Numbered from the stretch's first letter, positions 10,588 through 20,034 are shown. The stretch: 53,237 nt of DNA from Candidatus Altimarinota bacterium (GCA_023268615.1 JALQUC010000006.1:1-53237); one strand, 5' to 3'. Program-made: numbers and translations. The notes: a model not told the origin generated them from the sequence alone.

Positions 10588-10803
10588 TTATTTGATATCT
10601 TTTTTCATGCTCTCGAATTCTTCACGAGTTATTTCTCATTTCACATAGCGCTCCTTAAGTATATGTATAGCACTCTGCTTTTCTGGATTTCAAATCTGTT
10701 TTAGGAGAAAATATATTCCATAAATTACCACTCCCCAAAAGAATATGATAAAAAAGAAGCTGAAGGTATGAAATGGAAAATGCCCGTTGAAATAGTTCAT
10801 CAT
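10588..10803 (-). CDS. Small SHOCT-domain membrane protein
   Basis: 71 aa from ATG ATG at 10803 to the TAA at 10588-10590, with TGA codons read as Gly. An N-terminal His/Phe-rich segment leads into one transmembrane helix (FFFIIFFWGVVIYGIYFLL). A SHOCT motif follows (ILKERYVKGEITREEFESM), a short C-terminal helix pair common in small membrane proteins of unclear function. It ends 14 nt before copA. Similar small SHOCT proteins are often found beside copper ATPases. Confidence 0.85.
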
Positions 10804-10821
10804 AAAATATATATTAAAAGT

Positions 10822-10843
10822 CCATCCCGATTTGTCGGGATGG
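10822..10843. terminator. Perfect 9-bp hairpin between the Cys-rich peptide gene and the SHOCT gene
   Basis: Arms CCATCCCGA (10822-10830) and TCGGGATGG (10835-10843) with loop TTTG. On the minus strand it is followed by ACTTTTAATA, a weak U-run. It could be an intra-operon attenuator or processing stem that leaves the short Cys-rich mRNA more abundant than the downstream message. It may also be one of the many palindromic repeats of this genome. Confidence 0.5.
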
Positions 10844-10853
10844 AGAAATAGAA

Positions 10854-10928
10854 CTATTTACCACATCCTGTGCAAGAACAACTCTCACACGCGCATGCGC
10901 CAGTAGACTGACAAGCACAGTTTCCCAT
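10854..10928 (-). CDS. 24-aa cysteine-rich peptide, metallothionein-like
   Basis: ATG at 10928 to TAG at 10854-10856. The 24 residues begin MGNCACQSTGACACESC and end SCTGCGK, with seven cysteines at positions 4, 6, 12, 14, 17, 19 and 22 in CxC and CxxC spacings. This is the composition of a small Cu(I)-binding metallothionein. No TGA is needed to read it. It is the first gene of the copper operon, directly after the putative operator, and is separated from the next gene by a strong hairpin. I know of no named family for this exact peptide. A chance ORF of this composition in this place is unlikely. Confidence 0.7.
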   Translation of the reverse strand: MGNCACQSTGACACESCSCTGCGK

Positions 10929-10967
10929 AATAAAAATAGTGAGGAAATAATGTACCTGGTGTATATA

Positions 10968-10988
10968 ACCTATACCTCAGGTATAGGT
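10968..10988. promoter_or_regulatory. 21-bp palindrome, candidate CsoR operator of the copper operon
   Basis: ACCTATACCT-C-AGGTATAGGT: perfect 10-bp arms around one base. It lies 40 nt upstream of the Cys-rich peptide start and before every copper gene. The core TATACCTCAGGTATA resembles the inverted TACC...GGTA pattern of CsoR sites. Its position past the end of nrdG (TAA at 11019-11021) makes it intergenic. The assignment to CsoR is inference. Confidence 0.6.
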
Positions 10989-11018
10989 ATACTACTAATA
11001 AAATCAGGAATGCCAAAT

Positions 11019-11720
11019 TTATATTCTATAAGATGTCTTGACATATCTTGAGGCATCATCAGAAAATCATATCAGCTCTGCTTCTGTAAAACTCTCTCAA
11101 GAAAATTCTGGATCCAGAGTACTTCAGGGACGGTAGTTTTGGAGATAGTAGTGTTGTGCGCCAGCGAGAAAAATGGCGATGGATATGATATCATCTCGTG
11201 TGTGAATTCACTTGATAACCGTCGTTCGAAATTCATAGTCTACATGAGATTGGCGAATTACATTTATACTTTCTTCAAATTTTTTCATAGGGATATCTAA
11301 TCCTATTAATTTATTATAACTAGGTGAAAAACTATGTTTGACATCCATAGCTATATAATCAACTACTTTTTCTTCTATTAAGCGACTTAAAACCTCTGGA
11401 TGGCTTCCATTAGTGTCGAGTTTTACGAGCAATCATAACGATTTGATTTTTCTACAAAAATGAAGCAAATCACCATGAATTGTGGGTTCTCCTCCACAAA
11501 TGACCACTCCATCAAGGATATTTTTTCGGGATTCCAGGAAGCGGAAAAAAATACCTTCGCCAATCATATGGGATGATCTTTTTTTGATCTCTTCCGGCAC
11601 AACAAAACGCCAATTATGACAATATCAGCACTTCATATTACATCCCGAAGTGAAAATGATGGTGGCCACTTTTCATGGATAGTCCAACAAAGTGGTTTCT
11701 TGAAGTCCGGCAATAAACAT
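11019..11720 (-). CDS. nrdG: Anaerobic ribonucleoside-triphosphate reductase activating protein (radical SAM)
   Basis: 233 aa. This radical SAM enzyme installs the glycyl radical on NrdD. The [4Fe-4S] motif CNMKCGYC (CxxxCxxC) lies in the first 40 residues, preceded by LDYPGKVATIIFTSGC. The G of DYPGK, invariant in the family, is TGA (11673-11675), and another TGA gives the G in KCGYC. Further motifs are ICGGEPTIHGDL and LDTNGSHPE, with a C-terminal YYLQNYRPGSTLDPEF. The gene starts 5 nt after the small NrdD peptide, the last gene of the nrdD operon. Confidence 0.95.
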
Positions 11721-11725
11721 AATAA

Positions 11726-11920
11726 TTACTTATAACGATCAATAAATCGAGAATTATGCATGCACTGCTCGTCAAAATAGGTACGGGAATAATATTCTGA
11801 TTTCTTTCCTCGATTAAATTGTGTTACAGGACGATAATACCCCATAACACGAGTGTATATTTCACACCGAGTCCTCTGGCGAGAAGTATCCTCTGGCCCC
11901 CGTCAAAAATCCTTGCTCAT
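11726..11920 (-). CDS. Separate glycyl-radical C-terminal peptide of NrdD
   Basis: 64 aa. The core RTRCEIYTRVMGYYRPVTQ followed by FNRGKKSEYYSR corresponds to the extreme C-terminus of class III ribonucleotide reductases, where the Gly in RVxGYxRPV carries the radical. Here it is a separate ORF, 23 nt after the large NrdD gene ends and not in its frame. One TGA (Gly6) lies near the N-terminus. The gap sequence TTTATTTTTTTATTTTTTTATTT is low-complexity. The assignment to NrdD is firm; whether the peptide acts in trans is inference. Confidence 0.88.
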
Positions 11921-11943
11921 AAATAAAAAAATAAAAAAATAAA

Positions 11944-14157
11944 TTATTCCACTCCTACAAGAGCGTGTTCGAGAGATGCTATTTTAGCCTGACCTGCAGT
12001 ATATTTTTTCCGGATATCAAGATCATATTTCTGCCCCATATATCAGATTTCATGATCACACTTTGGGCAAAAATCATGTTCTCAGTTGATATACCCATGC
12101 TTCGGACAAATAGAAAAGGTCGGAGTAATAGTAATATAGGGAAGCTGATACTGAGAAATAATCTTCTTCACAAGATTTTTGCAAGATTCAGCATCAGAAA
12201 CTCTTTCCCCCATGTATACATGTAATACGGTTCCTCATGTATATTTACATTGGAGTTCATTTTGATAGTCGAGTGCCTCAAATATATCATTAGTAAATTC
12301 CACAGGTAGTTGAGAAGAATTTGTATAATAAGGATTCTCTGGGGTGCCTGCCTGAATAATATCTGGTAATTGCTTTTTATCTTCTTTGGCAAATCTATAA
12401 GTTGTTCATTCAGCTGGGGTAGCTTCCAAATTATACATATTTCCAGTTATTTCCTGAAACTCCTTAAGCATATCTCTCATAAAATCAAGTATTTCCAGAG
12501 CAAATTGCTTTCATTTATCTGTTGTAATATCCTCTTTCCCTTCTGTAAAATTTACTATAGACTCGTTCATACCATTGAGGCCAATAGTAGAAAAGTGATT
12601 CCTAAATGTTTTGAGATATCGGTAGGTATAGGGGTATAGTCCTCTCTCTAGCCATTCTGTGAGAACTTTCCGCTTCATTTCAAGGGCATTTTTTGCTAAT
12701 TCCATAAGAGTGGCTATGCGTTTTTTATACTTCTCTATATCTCCCTTGTATTGATGCCCAATTCTTGCCATATTCAGAGTAACAACGCCTATAGATCCCG
12801 TCATTTCTGCCGATCAAAAAAGACCGTTGCCGCGTTTGATAAGTTCTCTTAGATCAAGTTGTAATCGGCAACACATTGATCGTACTGCTCAAGGCTTATA
12901 TGCATTTTCGTTGGGAACAAAAATATCATTGCCTTCTTTATCTTTTGTTTTCTTAAATTGAGAACCAATAAAATTCTGAAAATATGGTAATCCATATTTT
13001 GCCGTCATATCAAAAATCCTCAAAGCCTCTGGTGATTCCCATGGAAAATCTTCGGTAATATTATATGTTGGTATAGGGAAAGTAAAGGCTCTTCACTTTC
13101 TATCTCAGGCCATATACACTTCAATTAAAGCTCTATTTATTATTTCTCTTTCTCTATCAAGTTCACCAAATTTTTTTTCATATGAACCGGCCTGTATTCC
13201 TCATAAAAAGAGCGCCTTTTCTCTCAAGTCTTCAGGGCATGTCCAATCAAGAGTAATATTGGTAAAAGGGGTCTGCGTTCACCAACGAGATGGGACATTA
13301 AGCCCAAAAACAAAATTCTGCATTTGTTGATACACATAAGCATATGTCTTCTCGGAAATATACTGCTGCTCTTTTTCTTCATTAGAAAAAGAAAATCTGT
13401 GAGTTTTTATGTCTTTCTTTATTTCCTCTTCATATTTATGAACAAATGGCGAAAGGTAAGTATCAAATGAAGAAAATGCCTGTGCTCATGCCCATTCATT
13501 TTGAAGTGTTCCTAGAAAGTTAATCATCTGATTTACTGCCGCCTGAAGATTCTTGGGTGGAGCTGATTCAATCCTATTTGGCATACCATTGAATCATTCT
13601 TCTAATAATTGTCTCAAACTCCAGCCAGCACAATATCCGCAAAACATATCTAAATCATGAATATGATAGTCACCATTTCTATGAGCATCTCCAATATTCT
13701 TTGTATAAACATGAGAGAGCCAATAATTTGCAGTGACTTTTCAAGATGTATTAAGAATAAGTCATCCAAGAGAATATCATGAATTAGCATTGGCATTCAC
13801 CCTCCAATCTGATTGGTCAAGGTATTCTTGCATAGTTTTCTCTACCTCTACTACTACTGATCTAGTCGATCGATTCATGGCCCGCTTTTCTCGATAGAGA
13901 ATATACGCTTTTGCCGTTTTTATATACCCTTCCTGCATTAATATAAACTCTGCAATATCTTGAACATCTTCCACATCAGGAATAATATCAATGAATTTTC
14001 TCTCCAATCATTGCACGATATTCTCCACTAAAACAGGAATATTATCTTTTCCTAACTCACCCGTAGCCGCAAAAGCCTTCTGAAGTGCCGCCATAATTTT
14101 AACAGCATCAAAGGTAACGATAGCCCCTGTCCTCTTCCTCACTTTGTATACTGGCAT
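11944..14157 (-). CDS. nrdD: Anaerobic (class III) ribonucleoside-triphosphate reductase, large part
   Basis: 737 aa reducing NTPs to dNTPs without oxygen. It has an N-terminal ATP-cone (residues about 3-90, MPVYKVRKRTGAIVTFDAV), the catalytic barrel with GDYHIHDLD, LNVPSRWG and MCCRLQLDLREL, then GSIGVVTLNMARIG. The last region is a zinc-binding CPKHGYINGEHDFCPKC. The protein then ends at the TAA at 11944-11946 (GQAKIASLEHALVGVE) without the glycyl-radical segment, which is the next ORF. The standard code breaks it at many TGAs. Its start overlaps one of two NrdR-box-like sites, so it is probably repressed by NrdR when dNTP pools are high. Confidence 0.95.
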
Positions 14158-14171
14158 ACTATATATGGTAT
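14156..14171. promoter_or_regulatory. NrdR box 2 (start-proximal)
   Basis: ATACTATATATGGTAT, close to the NrdR consensus acaCwAtATaTwGtgt. It overlaps the nrdD start codon. Its start is exactly 32 bp from that of the second box, the three-turn spacing typical of paired NrdR sites. Confidence 0.7.
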
Positions 14172-14187
14172 TAAAAAAATAAAAGTA

Positions 14188-14203
14188 ACACTACATATAG
14201 TGT
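14188..14203. promoter_or_regulatory. NrdR box 1 upstream of nrdD
   Basis: ACACTACATATAGTGT, an almost perfect NrdR-box palindrome. With the site at 14156-14171 it forms a pair. The regulator gene nrdR is in the same window at 21134-21595. Confidence 0.82.
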
Positions 14204-14223
14204 TTATAAAAAAATAGAATCAA
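14194..14223 (-). promoter_or_regulatory. Possible nrdD promoter
   Basis: On the minus strand TTGATT (14218-14223) and TATATG (14194-14199) are 18 bp apart and resemble -35 and -10 elements. The -10 would lie inside NrdR box 1, which fits repression. AT-rich surroundings make chance matches common. Confidence 0.35.
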
Positions 14224-14404
14224 ATTATTTTGGCTTGAGAATAAATTTATTATTCAATAATATAACAAATTTATGCAGAAATTAGCTCAATCTGATCCAT
14301 TCTTCTCCTTCACATCACCCGCGAAACTAGATTAAATCTATCATTTTCTCTCCTGGAAGATTAATACATTCATTTCGTATCCTATTATTTTTTCAGTTGA
14401 AGAA

Positions 14405-15004
14405 TTAGCAATTAAATTCTCCCTGCGTACAAATCTCACCAGTATCTTCTTGCATTTCACTCGACACAGTCTCAGAAACTATATAGTCTTCAACTTTGCT
14501 TGGCGTTTCTCAGTCATGATTCCAGAGATTCCAAGAGTACCTCCACTCATTCCAGCCTATTGCAAGATGCTTTACATAGATGCCTTTTTCTGAGAGCATT
14601 TTCCCTATTTTTCGTCCTGTCATACAGGCACTACTATAACAATGTACTATGATTTCCTTTCAAGGATTTTCGAGTATAAGCTTTTCAAAAGATGAAGTTA
14701 TTCTCTCTTTGTCATCATACGCTGACTTATCTGGAGTTTTATATGCTGGTATATTAACAGCACCTATGATATGTTCCTTTTTATACTCCTCTGCGCTGCG
14801 GAGATCAACCAAGATAAAATCATTCTTCTTTTCTGCCATTTTTTTACGAAGACTGTGCGGACTAATAATAGCTGCGTTCTCGGATTCATAAAAATCCTTT
14901 ATGAATTCATTCTGATTCTTTTCAATAAAATTGTCCAGATAAAAAAATCCAGAGACTGACACCGCCAAACTCACAATAAGCGGAACAATAATAGAACGCA
15001 ACAT
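14405..15004 (-). CDS. Membrane-anchored rhodanese-domain protein
   Basis: 199 aa from the ATG at 15004 (an in-frame earlier start at 15049 is possible) to the TAA at 14405-14407. Residues 1-25 form an N-terminal anchor or signal (MLRSIIVPLIVSLAVSVSGF). The rhodanese fold is shown by FILVDLRSAEEYKKEHIIGA and the active-site loop HCYSSACMTGRKIG. A C-terminal extension has a few cysteines. Probable sulfur-transfer or redox role outside the membrane; substrate unknown. It stands alone between nrdD and pheT, with 247 nt to nrdD. Confidence 0.85.
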
Positions 15005-15106
15005 AATAAAAGGGTAAAGAATTAATCTAGACCGAGAAATCGTGTGCACTATTAATTTGTCTGTCTATACAGGTATAATTATAGATAGATTTTTATTTTT
15101 TCAAAA

Positions 15107-17584
15107 CTAAATTCTTCGTAACATATATCATTTTTTAGCAAGCTTTTGGATAACTAGATCCTGGACTTTGGCTGCCTCTTCATCGGTAATAGTCGCAACA
15201 TTATTGCGTATGAGGAATGAGACAACGACAGATTTTTTATCAATTCCTATATGCGATTCATCGCGGTATATCTCTGATACACCAATATCTGATACCCATT
15301 CATGAGAAGCACGAACTATGGCGGTGACGACAGCAACAGGGGTAGACTCTGGCATGATGATATTGAGTTCTCGGCGAGTTCCTGGGAATTCTACGATTGG
15401 CGTGAATTTTATTGGTCTATGAAGCTCTGGCATTTTCACGATCTCAAATGCATACACATCAATCTGATCAATATCAAACAATGGCAGAAGTGTCGGACGC
15501 ACGAGACCAAATCGGAGAGCAATATCTCCTGATTCATCGACTATTTCTCCATACGCCTGTGGTGCGAAGAGTTTTGTATCACTTGTCCCCTGTGCTATCA
15601 TACCTGCAGTACCAAAGTAGGTCATCATATAGCTCGTTAGATCTGACTGGATGTCTTCCATATCTCGTCACCATACGACACCTGCTCATTGGAGAGATTC
15701 TTCTCCATCAAATATAGGTCCAAATTCAAAAAATGCACCATCCCCGTGAGTACGATAACTATTTGCGACGAGTTCGAGGAGATTTTCTGCGAGATGTGCA
15801 CGGAGGTGCGTCCTATTTTCAGAAGTATTCTGGATAACAGCCGGACTTTTATCAGAAAATCGTGCAAATCTCTCCGCGAGTGTAAATGGGTAAGTATAGA
15901 CATCGTGATATCCCTTCTCTGAGAAAAATCCAGTGATATCCTGCGTCATCACATCGTGTCCATGGACTCGAGCAGTCGCGAGCGGTCCTGGGATTGGTGC
16001 GCTTGGGATATTTTCATAGCCAAAATGTCTCGCAATTTCCTCGATGATATCCTCTGATAAAGTGATATCACCTGTATCTCTCCATGATGGCACTGTCACA
16101 ACAAAGTTTACTGAGTTTACTGCGTTTCCTGAGTTTACTGAGTTATTTTGTACTACTTCTACAGTAAATCCGAGACGAGTGAGGATATCCGTGACATCTT
16201 TTTCAGAAACAGTCTGTCCGATTTTCGCCACGAGTAATTCCTGTGAGAGCGTGATAATAGTCGCTGTTCGTGGTGAGAGGATGGCAGTTTGTTTTTCTTG
16301 TTTTACGCCAGGGACGAAGTGTGTGAGAAGCTGAGCATAGCGAGTCTGAGCAAGTGATGGGATAGTTCTATCGACTCATTTCTCAAAACGAATCGAGCTA
16401 TCAGTACGGATACCGAGCCTCTGAGAAGTCTTGCGAACTGTGACAGCATCAAACGAAGCAGATTCGACGAAGATACGACGAGTTGATTGAGTCGTCCCCG
16501 AGGATTTACCACCCATGATACCTGCGAGAGCGAGGATTTTTGCGTCATCGACAATCACGAGATCATCTGGCGTCAGTGTATATTCTTTGTCATCGAGTCA
16601 CAGAAATACTTCTCACTTTTTTGCCATACGGAGGACGATATTTCCATCAATAGTATCCGCGTCAAATACATGCATCGGTTGGCCCAGCTCAGTCATCACG
16701 ATATTTGTGAGGTCTGGGAGGAGTCCGTGTGATCACTGATTGGAGCGACGAAGAAGGGTCTGGATGAGAAATGGTGAAGCAGGAACATCTGGGAGGGTGT
16801 ATTCTGTCAGCAGATAATTGATGACTTTGTCTGATTCGACTTTGACTCAAAGCTCCTTTGCAAAGGAGCTGTCTGAGCTTTGCGAAGACTGAGGATTTCT
16901 TGACTCAAAATCCCCCTTCTTTCCTTCTGTCTTTCCATCCCCCTTTGCAAAGGGGGTTTTATACATGCAGGCTATCTCCCGAGCATTTCCAACAACAGAA
17001 AAGAGGTCAGGACGGTTGGTGATAAATTTGTTATCGAGGTCAAAAACTACATCATTCATCGCGTATTCGATATCTCCATCATGACCTGGGAGAGCGAGAG
17101 TGAGCTGTCCAAAAGGCTTCCCGAGATGTTTTTCAAGTACCTTCTCATCCCACGCTGTTTCGAGTGGAAATATTCCCTCAGCACGATCAGATTGGAGACC
17201 TAATTCATCGAGACTACAGATCATCCCACAGCTATCAATACCACGAATCTCGCGGCGGGTGATGACGAGACCCCCTGGGAGTTCGGCATTCTCGAGAGCG
17301 ACAGCGACATAGTGAGCAGTCTTGGCATTTGGAGCGCCACAAACTATCTCATGTTGACCACATTTCCCGGCATCGACCTGGACAAGACCGAGCTTATCAG
17401 AGTCTGGATGTGGTTTCCATGCGAGGACTTTTCAGACGACGATTTTATCATCATAGAGATAGGAATCGATACCTTCTACTTCGGCAGTATAGGTCGAGTA
17501 TGTGTGGGAGAATTTTTCGAGAGCTACAGGAGTATACTCAGGGACTTGCGTCCAATGACGTGCCCAGTTAAGAGAGATTTTCAT
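15107..17584 (-). CDS. pheT: Phenylalanyl-tRNA synthetase beta subunit
   Basis: 825 aa from the ATG at 17584 ([17 protein letters not shown]) to the TAG at 15107-15109. It contains the N-terminal EMAP/tRNA-binding domain ([20 protein letters not shown], with TGA as Gly), the B3/B4 and B5 domains ([20 protein letters not shown] in the core) and the C-terminal anticodon-binding FDX-ACB domain ([18 protein letters not shown]). At least six TGAs split it under the standard code. Two low-complexity insertions occur in frame: an Asn/Ser/Val-rich run (16107-16150) and a Gly/Lys/Ser-rich stretch from two palindromes (16846-16960). pheS is not adjacent. Confidence 0.95.
16107..16150 (-). repeat. Tandem GAGTTTACTG-type repeat inside pheT
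   Basis: Plus-strand text GTTTACTGAGTTTACTGCGT and continuation, an imperfect 9-12 nt tandem repeat. Read in frame it gives a [11 protein letters not shown]-type loop between two PheT domains. Similar words (TTATTAAGTTTTCTAGGCTT) occur between genes near 51545. Confidence 0.65.
16846..16960. repeat. Pair of perfect palindromes inserted in frame in pheT
   Basis: AGCTCCTTTGCAAAGGAGCT (16851-16870, 20 bp, perfect) and CCCCCTTTGCAAAGGGGG (16939-16956, 18 bp, perfect) share the core CTTTGCAAAG and are about 70 bp apart. They fall in a variable linker of PheT between [11 protein letters not shown] and [11 protein letters not shown], adding about 35 residues rich in Gly, Lys, Ser and Gln. They look like an inserted REP/MITE-type palindromic element that kept the frame. 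Confidence 0.8.
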
Positions 17585-17681
17585 ACGATAAGAAAAAAGA
17601 ACTACTGTAAGTATAGAAAAAAACAGTCTATATGCAAGACAACTCGTCGCATTTGCATACGGAAAAACAGTAGGGTAAAAT

Positions 17682-18305
17682 ATGTCTATGAATTCTCATA
17701 AGATCACCATAGAATTCCCCGATAAAACTCAACATCAGGTCGATACTGATGCTCTTATAGCGACCCTTCCTGGAGATACTATTCGAGAAAAGGTGATACG
17801 ATATGCAGAATGAGTACTGGAACCAGAGTTCATACGTCTCGATAAAGAAACTACTACCCCAGATTGAATTCATGTCGAGGATAGAGAATTATGACAAATC
17901 TGTGCTCTTCGAAATAAGCTCGTTGATGTAGTATTTTTACAGAACTTAGAAAAAGATGAACCAGAAAAAGAACTCATCTCACAAAAACTAACACCCTTCA
18001 TAGAATGAATCGCAACTCGATATGCGAGGATGGTGGTTGCTTATTGTGAAAGAGAACTCGATAGACTCCAAAAATTAAAAGAAAATATGTGGCAAGAAGC
18101 AGAATCTCGTCAGTATAATGAATCACACTTTCATCCTCTTATAGAATGACTCCAACATGTGCAAAAGATAGCGGCAGGAATTCCTCAGGAAACAATAAGA
18201 AATAGCATACTCACTGAATGCAAAACTCTCGCTGAGAGTTACAGATCCATAATACGGTATAACGATGATTACGTCGGTCGAAAAGCCCGACATCAAGATG
18301 ACTAA
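17682..18305 (+). CDS. Hypothetical protein with five UGA glycines
   Basis: A 207-aa frame from the ATG at 17682 to the TAA at 18303-18305, invisible under the standard code because of five TGAs. It begins MSMNSHKITIEFPDKTQHQ, then has an acidic-basic helical body (CERELDRLQKLKENMWQEAE) and ends KARHQDD. No signal or membrane segment. Not recognised. It is divergent from pheT with 97 nt between starts, and its stop abuts the stop of the next minus-strand gene (18305/18306). Confidence 0.72.
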
Positions 18306-18935
18306 CTATTTCTGAACTGCAGTTATATCAGCCTGATATTCGGCACTACAACCAGCGTAGAGAGCGATTTCTGAGAGCGGACGTTCGCCTGTGACGCGAC
18401 CAGCCATATAGACAGGACGCTCTATGAGTGTCTCATTTGGGCCATCAGTCAGAACTGTGAGTTTTACGAGTTTTTCATACTCTGGGATATTTGATGCTAC
18501 AAGTTTCTCTGTTTTTTGTCTAAATGCTTCTACATCTTTCAGAAGTTCTGGCTTATTTGCTTTGACAGCATTAGCATAGATGTCAGTTGCGCTACGGACT
18601 TTGGCAAGCTCTGAGTTAAAGAGATTTGTAATCGCTTCTTTAGGGAGTGATTTGATGGTGGCATCAGGAAATTGCCATGTAGGGTAACTCATGATACCTC
18701 TGTCACTACATTCTTTTGCCTGCCCAGAGCCAACAGCACATTCAAAATATGGCATATCCTTCACTGATTTTCCAAACATTTTTTTCTGAGCAGCACAGTG
18801 TGGGCACCAAGAAGCACCAAACATAACGGCTTGATTTTTCTCTAAACAAGCTGTGAGATTATTATAGGTCTTTGCTGGTGTACCACATGATGCGAGGAGG
18901 AGAGCGCATGAGGCGATGAGAATAGTTTTTTTCAT
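18306..18935 (-). CDS. Thioredoxin-fold lipoprotein with WCPHC
   Basis: 209 aa. A lipoprotein signal (MKKTILIASCALLLASCGTP) places Cys17 at the lipobox. The thioredoxin-like domain has ASWCPHCAAQKKMFG (active site Cys44/Cys47), a second cysteine pair (FECAVGSGQAKEC) and a conserved YPTW cis-Pro-like motif, like the thioredoxin domain attached to bacterial VKOR proteins. A C-terminal region of about 90 aa (LIERPVYMAGRVTGERPL) is not identified. Likely an extracytoplasmic disulfide oxidoreductase. No TGA inside. Confidence 0.85.
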   Translation of the reverse strand: MKKTILIASCALLLASCGTPAKTYNNLTACLEKNQAVMFGASWCPHCAAQKKMFGKSVKDMPYFECAVGSGQAKECSDRGIMSYPTWQFPDATIKSLPKEAITNLFNSELAKVRSATDIYANAVKANKPELLKDVEAFRQKTEKLVASNIPEYEKLVKLTVLTDGPNETLIERPVYMAGRVTGERPLSEIALYAGCSAEYQADITAVQK

Positions 18936-18989
18936 AGAGAATGAGAATAAAGAAATATCGTGAGGATTATATGAGAAAAACCCAGATTT

Positions 18990-19027
18990 CCTCGCTTTTT
19001 GTACTTTGCACTTTCTGCTTTGCATTT
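18990..19027. repeat. Dispersed repeat family C (TTTGTACTTTGCACTTT type), copy 1
   Basis: TTTTTGTACTTTGCACTTTC and continuation upstream of the lipoprotein gene. Related copies are at 24511-24540, 28801-28832 and 39724-39811 (both orientations). Confidence 0.7.
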
Positions 19028-19041
19028 TTGACTAAAGTTCC

Positions 19042-19371
19042 CTAGCAAGTAGAACAAGTGTCACAACCACCACTCGTACAGGTTCCGCAGCCAGATTTTT
19101 GTTCTTCTGAACCAAAGAGAGAGATAAAAAGGCTCGTGAGCTCAGATTGTTCTGGAGTGACTCACTCAAATATCATATCGCGGAAATCAATAGAGGATTC
19201 TTCGATACAGAGTGCTGGGAGCTGAGTGATCTTCATCTGTTCTCTATATTCTGGCGTATCGTAGAGCTCGACGGTCGTATGTGACAAAAGTCCAAGCTCC
19301 TCAAGGGAAGCCTGGACTCGTGACAGAAGTGTCTCTGTATCTGGGGATGTACCGACGATACGGATGAGCAT
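19042..19371 (-). CDS. Thioredoxin-like protein with lost active-site Cys and a Cys-rich tail
   Basis: 109 aa from the ATG at 19371 to the TAG at 19042-19044, through a TGA at 19162-19164. The N-terminal about 70 residues look like a thioredoxin_3-type fold (MLIRIVGTSPDTETLLSRVQ ... ITQLPALCIE), but the place normally holding CxxC reads GTSPDTE. The last 16 residues are cysteine-rich: GCGTCTSGGCDTCSTC. The tail resembles a small metal-binding cluster site. It starts 3 nt after rplY ends, so it is translated as part of the rplY operon. Confidence 0.72.
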
Positions 19372-19374
19372 AGT

Positions 19375-20034
19375 TTATTCAGATTTTTCTTCAGCAGGTT
19401 TTTCGCCCTCATCACCTTCTTCTTTCTTTTCTGTGAGGACTTCTACCTCTGCTGGTACTTCCTCAGGGACATATTCCTGGAATTCTGAAGCCAGTACGAC
19501 TGCTTCTGTGAGTTCATGGTGAAGGATTTCATGCTTCTCTGGATTGAGAGGGAGATCTGAGACATGGAGAACATCACCAACTTTTTCAAGTTTTGATATA
19601 TCAACGGTAATATCAGCTGGGATGTCAGCAGGGAGACATCGAATTTCTATATCCTGGAGTACATGATCGATGATCGCACCATCACGAGCAGCCTGAGATT
19701 CACCAGTGAGAGTGATTGGAACAGTGACTGTGAGCTTGTCAGTAGCACTGACAGCGAGGAAATCAACATGGAGAAACTGACCAGATACTGGATGCACATC
19801 GACATCGTGGATAATTGCTTGGTGTTTTTTACCGTCGAGAGAGAGATCGATAATGTGTGAAAACCCTGCTCCTCGGAAGACGCGGAGGAGATCAGAAGTA
19901 TCAACTGAGAGAGGAGTACTTGGGCATTTTTTGCCGTAGATAACACCTGGGACAGAGCCTTTGCTATCAGAATTTCCTCGGATAGTTCGGAGGTCTGTTT
20001 TGGGATCACGAGTGACCGCTACTAGAGACAACAT
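19375..20034 (-). CDS. rplY: Large ribosomal subunit protein bL25 (TL5/CTC form)
   Basis: 219 aa, the long CTC-type L25 that binds 5S rRNA. It has the N-terminal L25 beta-barrel (GSVPGVIYGKKCPSTPLSV, IHDVDVHPVSGQFLHVDF) and the C-terminal TL5 domain (LPADIPADITVDISKLEKVG, LHVSDLPLNPEKHEIL). It ends in an acidic tail (EKKEEGDEGEKPAEEKSE). Start taken at 20034 (MLSLVAVTRDPKTDLR); an upstream in-frame hydrophobic stretch is intergenic low-complexity DNA. No UGA codon. Confidence 0.95.
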   Translation of the reverse strand: MLSLVAVTRDPKTDLRTIRGNSDSKGSVPGVIYGKKCPSTPLSVDTSDLLRVFRGAGFSHIIDLSLDGKKHQAIIHDVDVHPVSGQFLHVDFLAVSATDKLTVTVPITLTGESQAARDGAIIDHVLQDIEIRCLPADIPADITVDISKLEKVGDVLHVSDLPLNPEKHEILHHELTEAVVLASEFQEYVPEEVPAEVEVLTEKKEEGDEGEKPAEEKSE

